From contig DBFBGR010000019.1 in assembly GCA_048201935.1 (NCBI GenBank), forward strand, positions 1 to 64,000: a stretch of DNA of 64,000 nt, written 5' to 3'. The DNA comes from MGBC124762 sp048201935. GTDB lineage: Bacteria > Bacillota > Clostridia > Oscillospirales > Oscillospiraceae. This document shows, one piece after another, positions 45,629 to 53,371 of the stretch. Numbering within the stretch: the stretch's first letter is position 1; each line of letters starts with the position of its first letter. The translations under genes were made by a program, and so were the position numbers. Under the pieces are notes generated by a model that did no database searches, had not been told where the DNA came from, and saw only the letters and a list, made by a program, of their open reading frames with translations.

Positions 45629-45835
45629 TCAGTCTTCATATTCCAGAATGTCCCCAGGGGTGCACTCCAACGCCGCGCAGATGGCGGCCAGGGTGGAAAA
45701 GCGCACCGCCGTCACCTTGTTGTTCTTGATTTTCGACAGGTTCACGTTGGAGATGCCCACCTTCTCCGCCAGTTGGTTCAGCGACATTTTCCGCTCCACC
45801 ATGACCCGGTCCAGCCGCAGCACGATCTTTCCCAT
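45629..45835 (-). CDS. XRE/Cro-family HTH regulator (YozG-like)
   Basis: The 68-residue protein is a single helix-turn-helix domain: RLDRVMVERKMSLNQLAEKVGISNVNLSKIKNNKVTAVRFSTLAAICAALECTPGDILEY, typical of the YozG-like group found next to DUF2975 membrane proteins. Its start lies 12 bp after the DUF2975 stop, with GGGGAGG upstream. It likely represses its own operon through the palindrome at 46458-46479 (inference). Confidence 0.9.
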   Translation of the reverse strand: MGKIVLRLDRVMVERKMSLNQLAEKVGISNVNLSKIKNNKVTAVRFSTLAAICAALECTPGDILEYED

Positions 45836-45847
45836 GACGACCTCCCC

Positions 45848-46399
45848 TTACAGCAGTCCGTCGGTCTCGGTCTCCAGCTCTACGCCGTGGGCAAAGAACT
45901 GGGACAGGCACAGCACCGTCAGCCCCACCATGAAGCTGCTCACGCCGATGCTGCTGGTCTCCACCATGTCCACGCCCAGGACCAGCCGGGCCACAACGCT
46001 CATGATCAGGCTGATGACGGGCACGGCGATGAGGAAAATGCCCACCTCCCGCACCATACGCACGTTGTCGGCCTGGAAGGGCGTGTCCCTCTCCGCGCGC
46101 TTGAGGATGAGGTAGATGTTGCGAAACACCATGGCCATGGTCCCCAGGATCAGCACCGCGGCCACGCAGAAGATCCGCAGAGCGGCCAGACGCACCTGTC
46201 CCACCTGGTCCACCGCCTCGATCTCAAAGCCATAGGTGGTCAGGCTGGCGCCAAAATCCGCCATGTTGACCTCGCGGAAAATGCCTGTTCCCATCACAAA
46301 GGACAGAACAAACACCACCGCCATGGACACCATGGCGATCCAGTGACCGATCTCCAGCAGCTTGGCCAAGACCCGGGTCACCTTATCCAGCTTTTTCAT
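45848..46399 (-). CDS. DUF2975 family membrane protein
   Basis: The 183-residue protein has four predicted helices (about 16-37, 68-90, 112-133, 146-168) in the layout of DUF2975/YoaS proteins, which occur next to a small XRE regulator. Start at 46399 has GGAGGAACG upstream; the earlier in-frame codons do not fit the family. Function unknown. It and the HTH gene form a two-gene operon under the promoter at 46447-46475. Confidence 0.82.
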   Translation of the reverse strand: MKKLDKVTRVLAKLLEIGHWIAMVSMAVVFVLSFVMGTGIFREVNMADFGASLTTYGFEIEAVDQVGQVRLAALRIFCVAAVLILGTMAMVFRNIYLILKRAERDTPFQADNVRMVREVGIFLIAVPVISLIMSVVARLVLGVDMVETSSIGVSSFMVGLTVLCLSQFFAHGVELETETDGLL

Positions 46400-46446
46400 A
46401 CATCGTTCCTCCCGGCAAAAAATTTCAGGCCGGCCCTGATACTGTG

Positions 46447-46475
46447 ATGATACCACGATAGTTAATGTTTGTCAA
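46447..46475 (-). promoter_or_regulatory. Consensus sigma-A promoter of the DUF2975/XRE operon
   Basis: Minus strand TTGACA - 17 bp - TATCAT, about 48 bp upstream of the DUF2975 start. Confidence 0.88.
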
Positions 46476-46479
46476 CTAT
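46458..46479. promoter_or_regulatory. Palindrome over the -35 region of the DUF2975/XRE promoter
   Basis: ATAGTT - 10 bp - AACTAT overlaps the -35 box and spacer. The position suits an XRE repressor operator. Inference. Confidence 0.45.
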
Positions 46480-46529
46480 TTTTTAATGTTTTACGATAAA
46501 TCCTTTCTTCCCTGCCATCCGAAACGACC

Positions 46530-46558
46530 TTTTCAAACAGGGTTTTCTGTGCTATGAT
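46530..46558 (+). promoter_or_regulatory. Possible extended -10 promoter of the SLH protein gene
   Basis: TTTTCA - 17 bp - TATGAT with TG one base before the -10 (extended -10), 27 bp upstream of the start. The -35 is weak. Confidence 0.45.
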
Positions 46559-46585
46559 AAGAAAAATGCGAAAAGGAGTGTTCCC

Positions 46586-47761
46586 ATGATGAAAAAGATC
46601 CTGAGCGCCGTCCTCGCTGTCTGTTTGTTTTTCTCCGCCGCTCTCCCCGTTCTGGCTGACCAGGCCGACGAGCCCTCGCCCTGGGCCCAAAATGCCGTGG
46701 AGGTCGCCATTTATTGGGGACTGATCCCTGCCGAGCTCCAGTGTGAATACCAAAAAGATATGACTAGGGCAGAATTCGCAAAGATGGCCATTTACTTCCT
46801 TTCCCTTCAGTATTCGTACCCTACGTTTTGGGCCGACGGCGTCTCGGACGACGCCACCACAAAGGACTTTGTCTGCTACCTTTTGGAGGAAAGCCTGGAT
46901 GAAACCCAGGAAGACGACATTCCCCGGTATCAAGAGACAGCTTTCCTGGAAGATGTTCCCGAGAAGTTGCGCGAGGAAGTGGAAAAAGGCGGCTGGCGAG
47001 AGCTTTTGGCGGCGATGACGCCCTTTGCCGAATCCAGCGACCCTGACCGGGCTGACGACTTCTTTTTCATCCACGCGGCCTATGTTCTGGGCATCGTCAA
47101 CGGCCGGGACGACGGCACCTTCGGCCCCGACGACCCCATTACCCGCAGGGAGGCCGCCGCCATGCTGGACCGGGTCTATCAGGTATACGCATCCGCGCCA
47201 CTCAACAAGGCAAGGCTCACCCAATACATTGACAAAGACGAGATCGGCTTCTGGGCGGAGACCTCCGTGGCCCGGATGGTCAAGTATGAGATCATGACGG
47301 GCACGGCGGAGGATGCCTTCTCTCCGCGCTCCCACTATACCAGAGAGCAGTGCTTTGCCACCTTTTACCGGCTGCGGCACAACACTCCTGTGAGCATGGA
47401 CAATTACAATCTCCCCTATCTGACTAAACTGGACGAAAAACTGGGCTCTGTTTATCACAAAAATGTAGACGTATGGAAGCGCTGGGATACGGACGACGCC
47501 ATTGTGATAACGGGCCAATCGGGGATGGCCTCTCTTGCTGCATTTCACGGTACGCAGATGAGCCCACTACTCTTCGTCCTATACCGCTCGGATGATAAAA
47601 CTGACATCTGTCTCCCCGACGATGCGGACTATGCTTTCGTGAGCAGCGTCTCCCTTTCTGAGGACCAGCAGTATGTCTATTATGAAGCTCGCTTTAGTGA
47701 AGGGGATTACAAACCCTACCGCATCTGCATCAAGACCAGCGAGATCGAGGAGTTGTCATGA
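46586..47761 (+). CDS. SLH-domain exported protein
   Basis: The protein of 391 residues has a signal peptide (MMKKILSAVLAVCLFFSAALPVLA), three SLH domains (SPWAQNAVEVAIYWGLIP, HAAYVLGIVNGRDDGTFGPDDPITRREAAAMLDRVY and WAETSVARMVKYEIMTGTAE...YTREQCFATFYRL), and a C-terminal domain of about 125 residues with alternating strands. SLH domains should tether it to the wall. The stop overlaps the next gene in ATGA, so the downstream papain-fold hydrolase is likely made with it. Confidence 0.82.
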   Translation: MMKKILSAVLAVCLFFSAALPVLADQADEPSPWAQNAVEVAIYWGLIPAELQCEYQKDMTRAEFAKMAIYFLSLQYSYPTFWADGVSDDATTKDFVCYLLEESLDETQEDDIPRYQETAFLEDVPEKLREEVEKGGWRELLAAMTPFAESSDPDRADDFFFIHAAYVLGIVNGRDDGTFGPDDPITRREAAAMLDRVYQVYASAPLNKARLTQYIDKDEIGFWAETSVARMVKYEIMTGTAEDAFSPRSHYTREQCFATFYRLRHNTPVSMDNYNLPYLTKLDEKLGSVYHKNVDVWKRWDTDDAIVITGQSGMASLAAFHGTQMSPLLFVLYRSDDKTDICLPDDADYAFVSSVSLSEDQQYVYYEARFSEGDYKPYRICIKTSEIEELS

Positions 47762-48645
47762 AGCACAAAGCGCAAAGGTGGCGTTGGCCCCTGGCCGTAG
47801 CCGTCCTGTTTTTGGCGGCGGCGGCTGTGCTTTGGTGGTTTTTGCAGGGGCCCTTTGCCCATCGCCACCAGCGCTTCTCCCCTGCTTACGACCCTGTGGA
47901 GCTGGGGCCTATTTTGGCCAAGGAGACAGCCTTCACCAGCGAAGACTACGACACGCTGTACGCCCAGACCGGCCTGGGCCCGGCAGCTATCGACGACCTG
48001 CGGGCTATGGGCGAGGCGGGCAGGGCGCAAATTCTGGAGACCCAGGCGGCCTTTTTCACCCGGCCCGGTCAGGAGAAGTGCTCTAACCTGGGCGTCACCA
48101 CCAAGGAGCACCGCTTTTTCGACGAGGACGGCTACATGGTCTATGCCGCGCCTCTTGCCCCGCTGAAGGATGGGGACATTTTGGTGTCGCTGTCCACCCA
48201 CACCGCGGGCTGGACCCACGGCCACGCGGGGCTGGTGATGGACCCCGACCCCCAGCGGCCGGTGACGCTGGAGTCGGTGGTGCTGGGGACCCGCTCCTGC
48301 GCCATGAACGCCAACCACTGGCGGGGCTACACCACCTTCATGGTCCTGCGGCCCAAGGCCGACGACGCCACGCGGCGGGCAGTGGTGGACATCGCCAACG
48401 AGCACCTGACGGACATTCCATACAGCCTGGTCAGCGGCGTGTTTGGGGAGAAATTCCGGCCTCTGGACGGCCCCCACGACGCCCAGTGCGGCTATCTGCC
48501 GTGGTACGCCTGGATGGCGGTAGGGCTGGATCTGGACAGCGACGGCGGACGGGTCGTGACCCCGGAGGACCTGGCGGAAAGCCCCTATGTGGAGGTGGTC
48601 CAGCTCTACGGTCTGGACCCGGCAAAGTATCCTTACGCAAGGTAA
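47758..48645 (+). CDS. Membrane-anchored YiiX/permuted NlpC/P60-like hydrolase
   Basis: This 295-residue protein has an N-terminal membrane helix (LAVAVLFLAAAAVLWWFL) and an extracytoplasmic domain with LKDGDILVSLSTHTAGWTHGHAGLVMD, then DAQCGYLPWYAW. A conserved His in GHAG before a Cys in QCGYL is the order of permuted papain-fold (YiiX/DUF830, C92-like) amidohydrolases. Substrate unknown; cell-wall peptide or lipid are possibilities for the family. ATGA coupling with the SLH gene suggests a shared surface role. Confidence 0.7.
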   Translation: MKHKAQRWRWPLAVAVLFLAAAAVLWWFLQGPFAHRHQRFSPAYDPVELGPILAKETAFTSEDYDTLYAQTGLGPAAIDDLRAMGEAGRAQILETQAAFFTRPGQEKCSNLGVTTKEHRFFDEDGYMVYAAPLAPLKDGDILVSLSTHTAGWTHGHAGLVMDPDPQRPVTLESVVLGTRSCAMNANHWRGYTTFMVLRPKADDATRRAVVDIANEHLTDIPYSLVSGVFGEKFRPLDGPHDAQCGYLPWYAWMAVGLDLDSDGGRVVTPEDLAESPYVEVVQLYGLDPAKYPYAR

Positions 48646-48669
48646 ATTCCATACCACCCTCTGAACAAC

Positions 48670-48707
48670 AATAAGCACGGCCTCCCAAGAGTGAGGCCGT
48701 GCTTATT
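48670..48707. terminator. Bidirectional terminator
   Basis: Perfect 15-bp arms AATAAGCACGGCCTC and GAGGCCGTGCTTATT. It overlaps the end of the convergent XRE gene. Confidence 0.88.
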
Positions 48708-48945
48708 CATCATCAAACACTGTTTCGTTCATCTCTGGAAAGTCCAGCAATTCGGAAATGGTCATATCTAACCCTGCCGCCAGTTTGTGAAGGGTCTTTA
48801 GCTTCGGGTTTCTTGTCTTGCCCGACATGAGATTTTCAACTGTGCTTTGCGTAATGCCGCTCTGGGTCGCCAGCTTGTTCACCGTCATACCACGTTGCGA
48901 ACATAGGCTCTTTAAGCGTTTTATGATTACATCGGAGTACGTCAT
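48703..48945 (-). CDS. XRE-family transcriptional regulator
   Basis: The 80-residue HTH_3 protein (IIKRLKSLCSQRGMTVNKLATQSGITQSTVENLMSGKTRNPKLKTLHKLAAGLDMTISELLDF) is a stand-alone repressor-like regulator. The start codon is in the right arm of a perfect 10-bp dyad that also spans a -10 like box. The C-terminal acidic tail is short. It is AT-rich relative to neighbours. Target genes are unknown; autoregulation is inferred. Confidence 0.88.
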   Translation of the reverse strand: MTYSDVIIKRLKSLCSQRGMTVNKLATQSGITQSTVENLMSGKTRNPKLKTLHKLAAGLDMTISELLDFPEMNETVFDDE

Positions 48946-48983
48946 ACTACAAGCCCCTATCTTAGTTTCTTCTGCTTGTAGTA
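48945..48983. promoter_or_regulatory. Perfect dyad over the XRE gene promoter
   Basis: TACTACAAGC (48945-48954) and GCTTGTAGTA (48974-48983) are perfect 10-bp arms 19 bp apart. One covers the first base of the start codon and the other overlaps a minus-strand TATACT -10 box (48980-48985), so the distal arm is not transcribed and the dyad is better explained as a DNA operator. Confidence 0.55.
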
Positions 48984-49019
48984 TAGTGAATTTAATGGCG
49001 CAAGGTTAACGGTGTACCA

Positions 49020-49047
49020 TTGACATATTGAAAATTTGTGGTAACAT
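49020..49047 (+). promoter_or_regulatory. Promoter of the lipoprotein gene
   Basis: TTGACA - 16 bp - TAACAT preceded by TGTGG. It directs the lipoprotein gene at 49116. Confidence 0.55.
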
Positions 49048-49115
49048 ATAGACACGTTGAATTTGCTAATGCAGGGATGACCGTCTATTCAAAAAGAAAA
49101 GGAGAGACTGTTCCG

Positions 49116-49910
49116 ATGAAAAAACGTATTTTGACCCTTGCTCTTGCCCTGACGCTGGCCTTGGCGCTTTCCGGTTGCAGTTGTAAGCATGAATGGCAGG
49201 ATGCCACTTGCACCACCCCTACCACCTGCGCAAAATGCGGCGAGGCCGCCGGAAACCCTCTCGGCCATAGCTGGAAGGACGCCACCTGTACCCAGCCGGC
49301 AATATGCTCTGTTTGCGGGGCTACAAACGGCGGGCCGCTGGATCATCAGTGGCTTCCTGCGACCTGTACCGCGCCTGAGACTTGTTCCCTGTGCGGTGAA
49401 ACACAAGGTGAATCTCCCATGGGACATACCCTCCAAGAGGATGGCTCCTGCTCTGTCTGCGGCGAGGCCATAGGTGTTCCCCTGACCATGGATGATTACG
49501 CAAAATATCTTACATTTTCTATGGTTTCACAGGTGAAAAATTCTATTACAAATTCTAACCGTTATCGGCCCTACGCCAGAATTACTATATCCGTCGAGCC
49601 AAATTCCAACTATACCTACCATAATGTTTGTGTCACATTCAATTTTACTGCGCAAAATGGTAACAAGTGGGTGCCCAAAACCGGGAGGAGAGACCTCAGC
49701 GAATCCGGTTTTTTTAGAATCGACGGCATTTATACTACCGATGGAAGCAGAACTTTTTTCGACCAGACCGCCGATGGTTTAGGTGATTTTGCTAACAACT
49801 GGATGAGCTCGAATGAGTTCTTCCAGTACCCCAATCCCGCATATAGTTTAAAAATTGCTGATATCACCGGCTATGTTGTCCCAGTGGGGACCGACATACA
49901 GGGCAGTTAA
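49116..49910 (+). CDS. Lipoprotein with Cys-rich CxxC repeats
   Basis: The 264-residue product has a lipoprotein signal, ending LALALSGC at the lipidated Cys. Four units follow (about 30-130) of the form ATCTxPxTCxxCGExxGxPLGHxW, each with paired Cys and a His: a repeat seen in clostridial surface lipoproteins, perhaps zinc-binding. The C-terminal 140 residues (ITISVEPNSNYTYHNVCVTFNFTAQNG) look like a beta-sandwich domain. It is AT-rich in the 3' half. Start at 49116 follows AGGAGAG. Function unknown. Confidence 0.75.
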   Translation: MKKRILTLALALTLALALSGCSCKHEWQDATCTTPTTCAKCGEAAGNPLGHSWKDATCTQPAICSVCGATNGGPLDHQWLPATCTAPETCSLCGETQGESPMGHTLQEDGSCSVCGEAIGVPLTMDDYAKYLTFSMVSQVKNSITNSNRYRPYARITISVEPNSNYTYHNVCVTFNFTAQNGNKWVPKTGRRDLSESGFFRIDGIYTTDGSRTFFDQTADGLGDFANNWMSSNEFFQYPNPAYSLKIADITGYVVPVGTDIQGS

Positions 49911-49918
49911 TAAGACAA

Positions 49919-49949
49919 AGGGACGGTCCGCAAGGACCGTCCCCTTTTC
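49919..49949 (+). terminator. Terminator after the lipoprotein gene
   Basis: GGGACGGTCC - GCAA - GGACCGTCCC then CTTTTC; it also lies opposite the end of rnc. Confidence 0.85.
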
Positions 49950-49951
49950 GC

Positions 49952-50623
49952 TTATTCGAGATTTTCCAGCGCGGCACGGGCGGCCTGCTGCTCGGCCTCC
50001 TTCTTGCTGTGGCCCTTGCCGGTGCCGATGCTCTTGCCGTCCAGGGTAACCTCCATCCAAAATTCCTTCAGGTGGTCGGGGCCCTCCTCCTTGACAAGCT
50101 GATACTTCAGGCTCCGGCCCGGGGTGCGCTGGACCAGTTCCTGGAGGGCGGTCTTGAAGTCGTGGCCCTCGCCGGTCTGGGCCTCCTTGGAGAGGATGAA
50201 GGTGTGGATAACGGCGCTGGGCTGGGCCAGGTCGCCGCTATCGAGATAAATGGCGGCCAGGATGGCCTCCACCGCGTCGGCCTGGATGGAGGGCCGGCGG
50301 CGGCCGCCGTTTTGGTCCTCTCCCCTGCCCAGCTTCAGGTGCTGGCCCAGGTCCCACTCCCCGGCCACCTGGGCCAGGGATTCCTCACACACCAGCGCCG
50401 CCCGCATCCGGGTCAGGTCCCCTTCGGGAAGGTCCGGGTGGACACGGTAGAGATGCTCCGCGGTCACCTGGCCCAGGATGGAGTCGCCTAAAAACTCCAG
50501 CCGCTCGTTGCTATGGAGCGCGCCGCCCAGGCGCTCGTTGGCGTAGGAGCTGTGGGTCAGGGCCTGGTCCAGCAGCGCGGGGTCTTGGAACCGGTAGCCC
50601 AGCTTTTCCTCCAATGGGTGCAT
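49952..50623 (-). CDS. rnc: Ribonuclease III
   Basis: This double-strand-specific endonuclease processes rRNA and mRNA. The 223 residues have the RIIID signature NERLEFLGDSIL at 39-50, the second metal-binding segment ADAVEAILAAIYLDSG and a C-terminal dsRBD (DFKTALQELVQRTPGRSLKYQL...GKGHSKKEAEQQAARAALENLE). It follows acpP, separated by a terminator hairpin, as in plsX-acpP-rnc clusters of Firmicutes. Confidence 0.96.
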   Translation of the reverse strand: MHPLEEKLGYRFQDPALLDQALTHSSYANERLGGALHSNERLEFLGDSILGQVTAEHLYRVHPDLPEGDLTRMRAALVCEESLAQVAGEWDLGQHLKLGRGEDQNGGRRRPSIQADAVEAILAAIYLDSGDLAQPSAVIHTFILSKEAQTGEGHDFKTALQELVQRTPGRSLKYQLVKEEGPDHLKEFWMEVTLDGKSIGTGKGHSKKEAEQQAARAALENLE

Positions 50624-50640
50624 AAGGGCCTCCTCTCATG

Positions 50641-50669
50641 GAAAAACCCCGCCAGACAGCGGGGTTTTT
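50641..50669 (-). terminator. Terminator between acpP and rnc
   Basis: AAAAACCCCGC - CAGACA - GCGGGGTTTTT, just after the acpP stop. Read-through would be needed for rnc. Confidence 0.88.
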
Positions 50670-50686
50670 CGCGTCGCTTTCGCGCT

Positions 50687-50923
50687 TTAGTTTCCCTCGG
50701 TCCGGGCCTGGATATTCTGGACCAGGTCGCCTACGGTGGAGATGCCGCCCAGGTCGTCCTCGGACATCTCGCCCACGTCGAAGGCGTCCTCCAGGGCCAT
50801 GCTCAGCTCCACGATGTCGATGGAGTCGGCCCCCAGGTCCTCCTCAAAGGTGGTCTCCATGGTGATGGAATCCACGTCTACGCCGAATTGTTCCGCGATG
50901 ATCTCCGCGATTTCTTTGAACAT
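50687..50923 (-). CDS. acpP: Acyl carrier protein
   Basis: The 78-residue carrier holds acyl chains on a phosphopantetheine attached to Ser34 in LGADSIDIVEL. Very acidic four-helix sequence. An AAAGGAGCG site lies before the ATG. Gene order plsX-acpP-rnc supports fatty acid/phospholipid synthesis. Confidence 0.96.
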   Translation of the reverse strand: MFKEIAEIIAEQFGVDVDSITMETTFEEDLGADSIDIVELSMALEDAFDVGEMSEDDLGGISTVGDLVQNIQARTEGN

Positions 50924-50996
50924 ATGCCTCGCTCCTTTACAAAGGAAATCTTACATTCAAATCATAAGAAGTTTTCCCGCAGATGTCAAGAGCCAA

Positions 50997-52052
50997 TCAC
51001 GATTTTTCCGCGGTTTCTTCCGACTTTGTCTCCCGGCCCAGGCGCATATAGCCGATGTTGGCGGCGATGTCGTCGATAAGGCCGGACCGGGCCAGCTCCA
51101 TGCCCTGGCGGATGGCGTTCTGGATGGCCTTGGGGCCCGAAGAGCCGTGGGCCTTGATGACGGGCTTGGAGATGCCCATGAGGGCCGTGCCGCCCACCTC
51201 CTCGCTGTCCAGTAGCTTTTTGAAGTCGGTGAGCCCGCCCTTGACCAGCAGGGCCGCCAGCTTGGTGAGGAGGTTTTTCTTGAAGATGCCCTTGATCTGC
51301 CGGGCCAGAAACAGCCCCGTGCCCTCCACGGCCTTGAGGAAGACGTTGCCGGAGAAGCCGTCGGCCACGATAACATCCACCGCGCCCTCCACCGCCTCCC
51401 GGGCCTCCACGTTGCCCACAAAGTTGATGCGGCCCTCCTCCCCGGCCTGACGCAGCAGAGCGTAGGTCTCCCGCTGGAGGTCGGTGCCCTTGCTCTCCTC
51501 CACGCCGATGTTCAAAAGACCCACCTTGGGCTCAGGGCGGCCCAGGGCGTGCTGGGCGTAAAAGCTGCCCATGTAGGCGAATTGCAGGAGGTATTCCGGC
51601 GTGCACTCGGCGTTGGCGCCGCAGTCGATGAGCACCGCGCCGCCCTTGCCCGTGGGCACCACCGGGGCCAGCGCCGCCCGGCGGATGCCCCGGACCCGCT
51701 TGGTCAGCAGTGTGGCCGCCGAGAGGAGCGCGCCGGTGGATCCAGCGGAGACAAAGGCCTCCCCCGCCCCCTCGGACAGGAGGTTCAGACCCACCGTCAG
51801 CGACGAGTCCTTCTTCTCCTTAAAGGCCATGGCGGGGTTGTCCTCCATGGTGACCACCTGGCTGGCGTGGGCGATCTCCAGGCCCTGGGGCAGGTCGCCC
51901 AGCCCTAAGTCGTTTTTGAGGCACTTCAAAATGGCCTCGCCGTCGCCCACCAGGATCACCTGGACTCCGTAAGCCTGCACAGCGTCCAGCGCGCCCTTGA
52001 CGTTGCAAAGGGGCGCGTTGTCCCCGCCCATAGCGTCTACAATGATCTTCAT
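50997..52052 (-). CDS. plsX: Phosphate acyltransferase PlsX
   Basis: PlsX makes acyl-phosphate from acyl-ACP for phospholipid synthesis at the membrane surface. The 351 residues begin with IIVDAMGGDNAP, followed by SAGSTGALLSAATLL, LIDCGANAECTPEYLLQFA and VVADGFSGNVFLK, all typical. The ATG at 52052 follows AAAAGGAGGG. It is placed between trmFO and acpP; the short 14-bp gap from trmFO suggests cotranscription. Confidence 0.96.
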   Translation of the reverse strand: MKIIVDAMGGDNAPLCNVKGALDAVQAYGVQVILVGDGEAILKCLKNDLGLGDLPQGLEIAHASQVVTMEDNPAMAFKEKKDSSLTVGLNLLSEGAGEAFVSAGSTGALLSAATLLTKRVRGIRRAALAPVVPTGKGGAVLIDCGANAECTPEYLLQFAYMGSFYAQHALGRPEPKVGLLNIGVEESKGTDLQRETYALLRQAGEEGRINFVGNVEAREAVEGAVDVIVADGFSGNVFLKAVEGTGLFLARQIKGIFKKNLLTKLAALLVKGGLTDFKKLLDSEEVGGTALMGISKPVIKAHGSSGPKAIQNAIRQGMELARSGLIDDIAANIGYMRLGRETKSEETAEKS

Positions 52053-52066
52053 ATCGGGCCCTCCTT

Positions 52067-53371
52067 TTATTCCATGTCCAGCGCCGCCAGAGCCTCCAGC
52101 GCGCGCTGGGAGATGGCGGCGTTCTTTTCGCGCTTGCCCTTGACCCGGTGCTCCAGGGGCGGGATCAGGCCGAAGTTGATATTCATGGGCTGAAAATCGG
52201 TCACAGCCCCGCTTGCGATATACCCAGCCAGGGCTCCCAGGGCCGTTAGGACCGGGAAGTCCACGGGGGCCTTGCCCCGCAGCCGCCGGGCCAGCTCCAC
52301 GGCGCATACAAAGCCCGAAGCGGTGGACTCCACATAGCCCTCCACCCCGGTGATCTGCCCGGCGAACATGACCCGGGGGCAGGCCTTGACCCGGTAGTAG
52401 CGGTCCAGAAGCTTGGGTGAATCAAGATAGGTGTTGCGGTGCATCACGCCATAGCGGAGAAATTCGGCGTTTTCCAGGGCGGGGATCATGGAAAAGACCC
52501 GCTTTTGCTCGGGGAACTTCAAATGGGTCTGGAATCCCACCAGATTATAGACGCTGCCCTGGGCGTTGTCACGGCGGAGCTGGACCACGGCGTAGGGCTC
52601 CGCGCCGGTCTTGGGGTCCTTGAGGCCCTTGGGCTTCAAGGGGCCGTAGCGCAGAGTGTCAAAGCCCCGGCGGGCCATGACCTCCACCGGCATACAGCCC
52701 TCAAAGACGCCGCTGTCCTCAAAGCCATGGACCGGGGCCTCCTCCGCCGTGGTGAGGGCCTCCCAAAAGGCCCGGTACTCGTCCTGGTCAAGAGCGCAGT
52801 TGATGTAGTCGGCGGTGCCCTTGTCGTAGCGGGAGGCAAACCAGGCCTTGTCCATATCCACGCTCTCAAAGGACACCAGCGGCGCGGCGGCGTCGAAAAA
52901 GCTCAGGTAGTCCGTCCCGCCTAGAAAGTCCTGGACGCTTTGGGCCAGCGCGTCGGAGGTCAGTGGCCCGGTGGCCACGATGACCTGGCCCTCGTCGGGG
53001 ATACGCTCCACCTCACCCTCCACCACCTCGATGAGAGGGTGGCTGCGGATACGCTGGGTAACGGAAGCGGAAAAGCCCAAGCGGTCCACCGCCAGCGCGC
53101 CGCCCGCCTCTACCCTGTTTTCGTCGGCGCAGGAGAGGATCAAACTTCCCGAGCGGCGAAGCTCCTCCTTCAAAAGGCCCACGGCGTTGGAGAGCTCGTC
53201 GGAGCGCAGAGAGTTGGAGCACACCAGCTCGGCAAAGTGGTCTGTGTGGTGGGCCGGAGAGCGTTTGGCGGGCTTCATCTCGTAAAGCCGCACCGAGATG
53301 CCCCGCTGGGCCAGTTGCCAGGCCGCCTCGCAGCCCGCCAGCCCAGCGCCGATGACGCTGACGGTCTCCAT
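52067..53371 (-). CDS. trmFO: tRNA (uracil-5-)-methyltransferase TrmFO (folate-dependent)
   Basis: This flavoenzyme methylates U54 of tRNA using methylenetetrahydrofolate and FAD. The 434 residues start with the FAD-binding motif VSVIGAGLAGCEAAW, then LYEMKPAKRSPAHHTDHFAELVCSNSLRSD, GGTDYLSFFDAAAPLV and FAGQITGVEGYVESTASGF, all diagnostic of TrmFO. The start ATG overlaps the topA stop as TGATG, so translation is probably coupled. Confidence 0.96.
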   Translation of the reverse strand: METVSVIGAGLAGCEAAWQLAQRGISVRLYEMKPAKRSPAHHTDHFAELVCSNSLRSDELSNAVGLLKEELRRSGSLILSCADENRVEAGGALAVDRLGFSASVTQRIRSHPLIEVVEGEVERIPDEGQVIVATGPLTSDALAQSVQDFLGGTDYLSFFDAAAPLVSFESVDMDKAWFASRYDKGTADYINCALDQDEYRAFWEALTTAEEAPVHGFEDSGVFEGCMPVEVMARRGFDTLRYGPLKPKGLKDPKTGAEPYAVVQLRRDNAQGSVYNLVGFQTHLKFPEQKRVFSMIPALENAEFLRYGVMHRNTYLDSPKLLDRYYRVKACPRVMFAGQITGVEGYVESTASGFVCAVELARRLRGKAPVDFPVLTALGALAGYIASGAVTDFQPMNINFGLIPPLEHRVKGKREKNAAISQRALEALAALDME

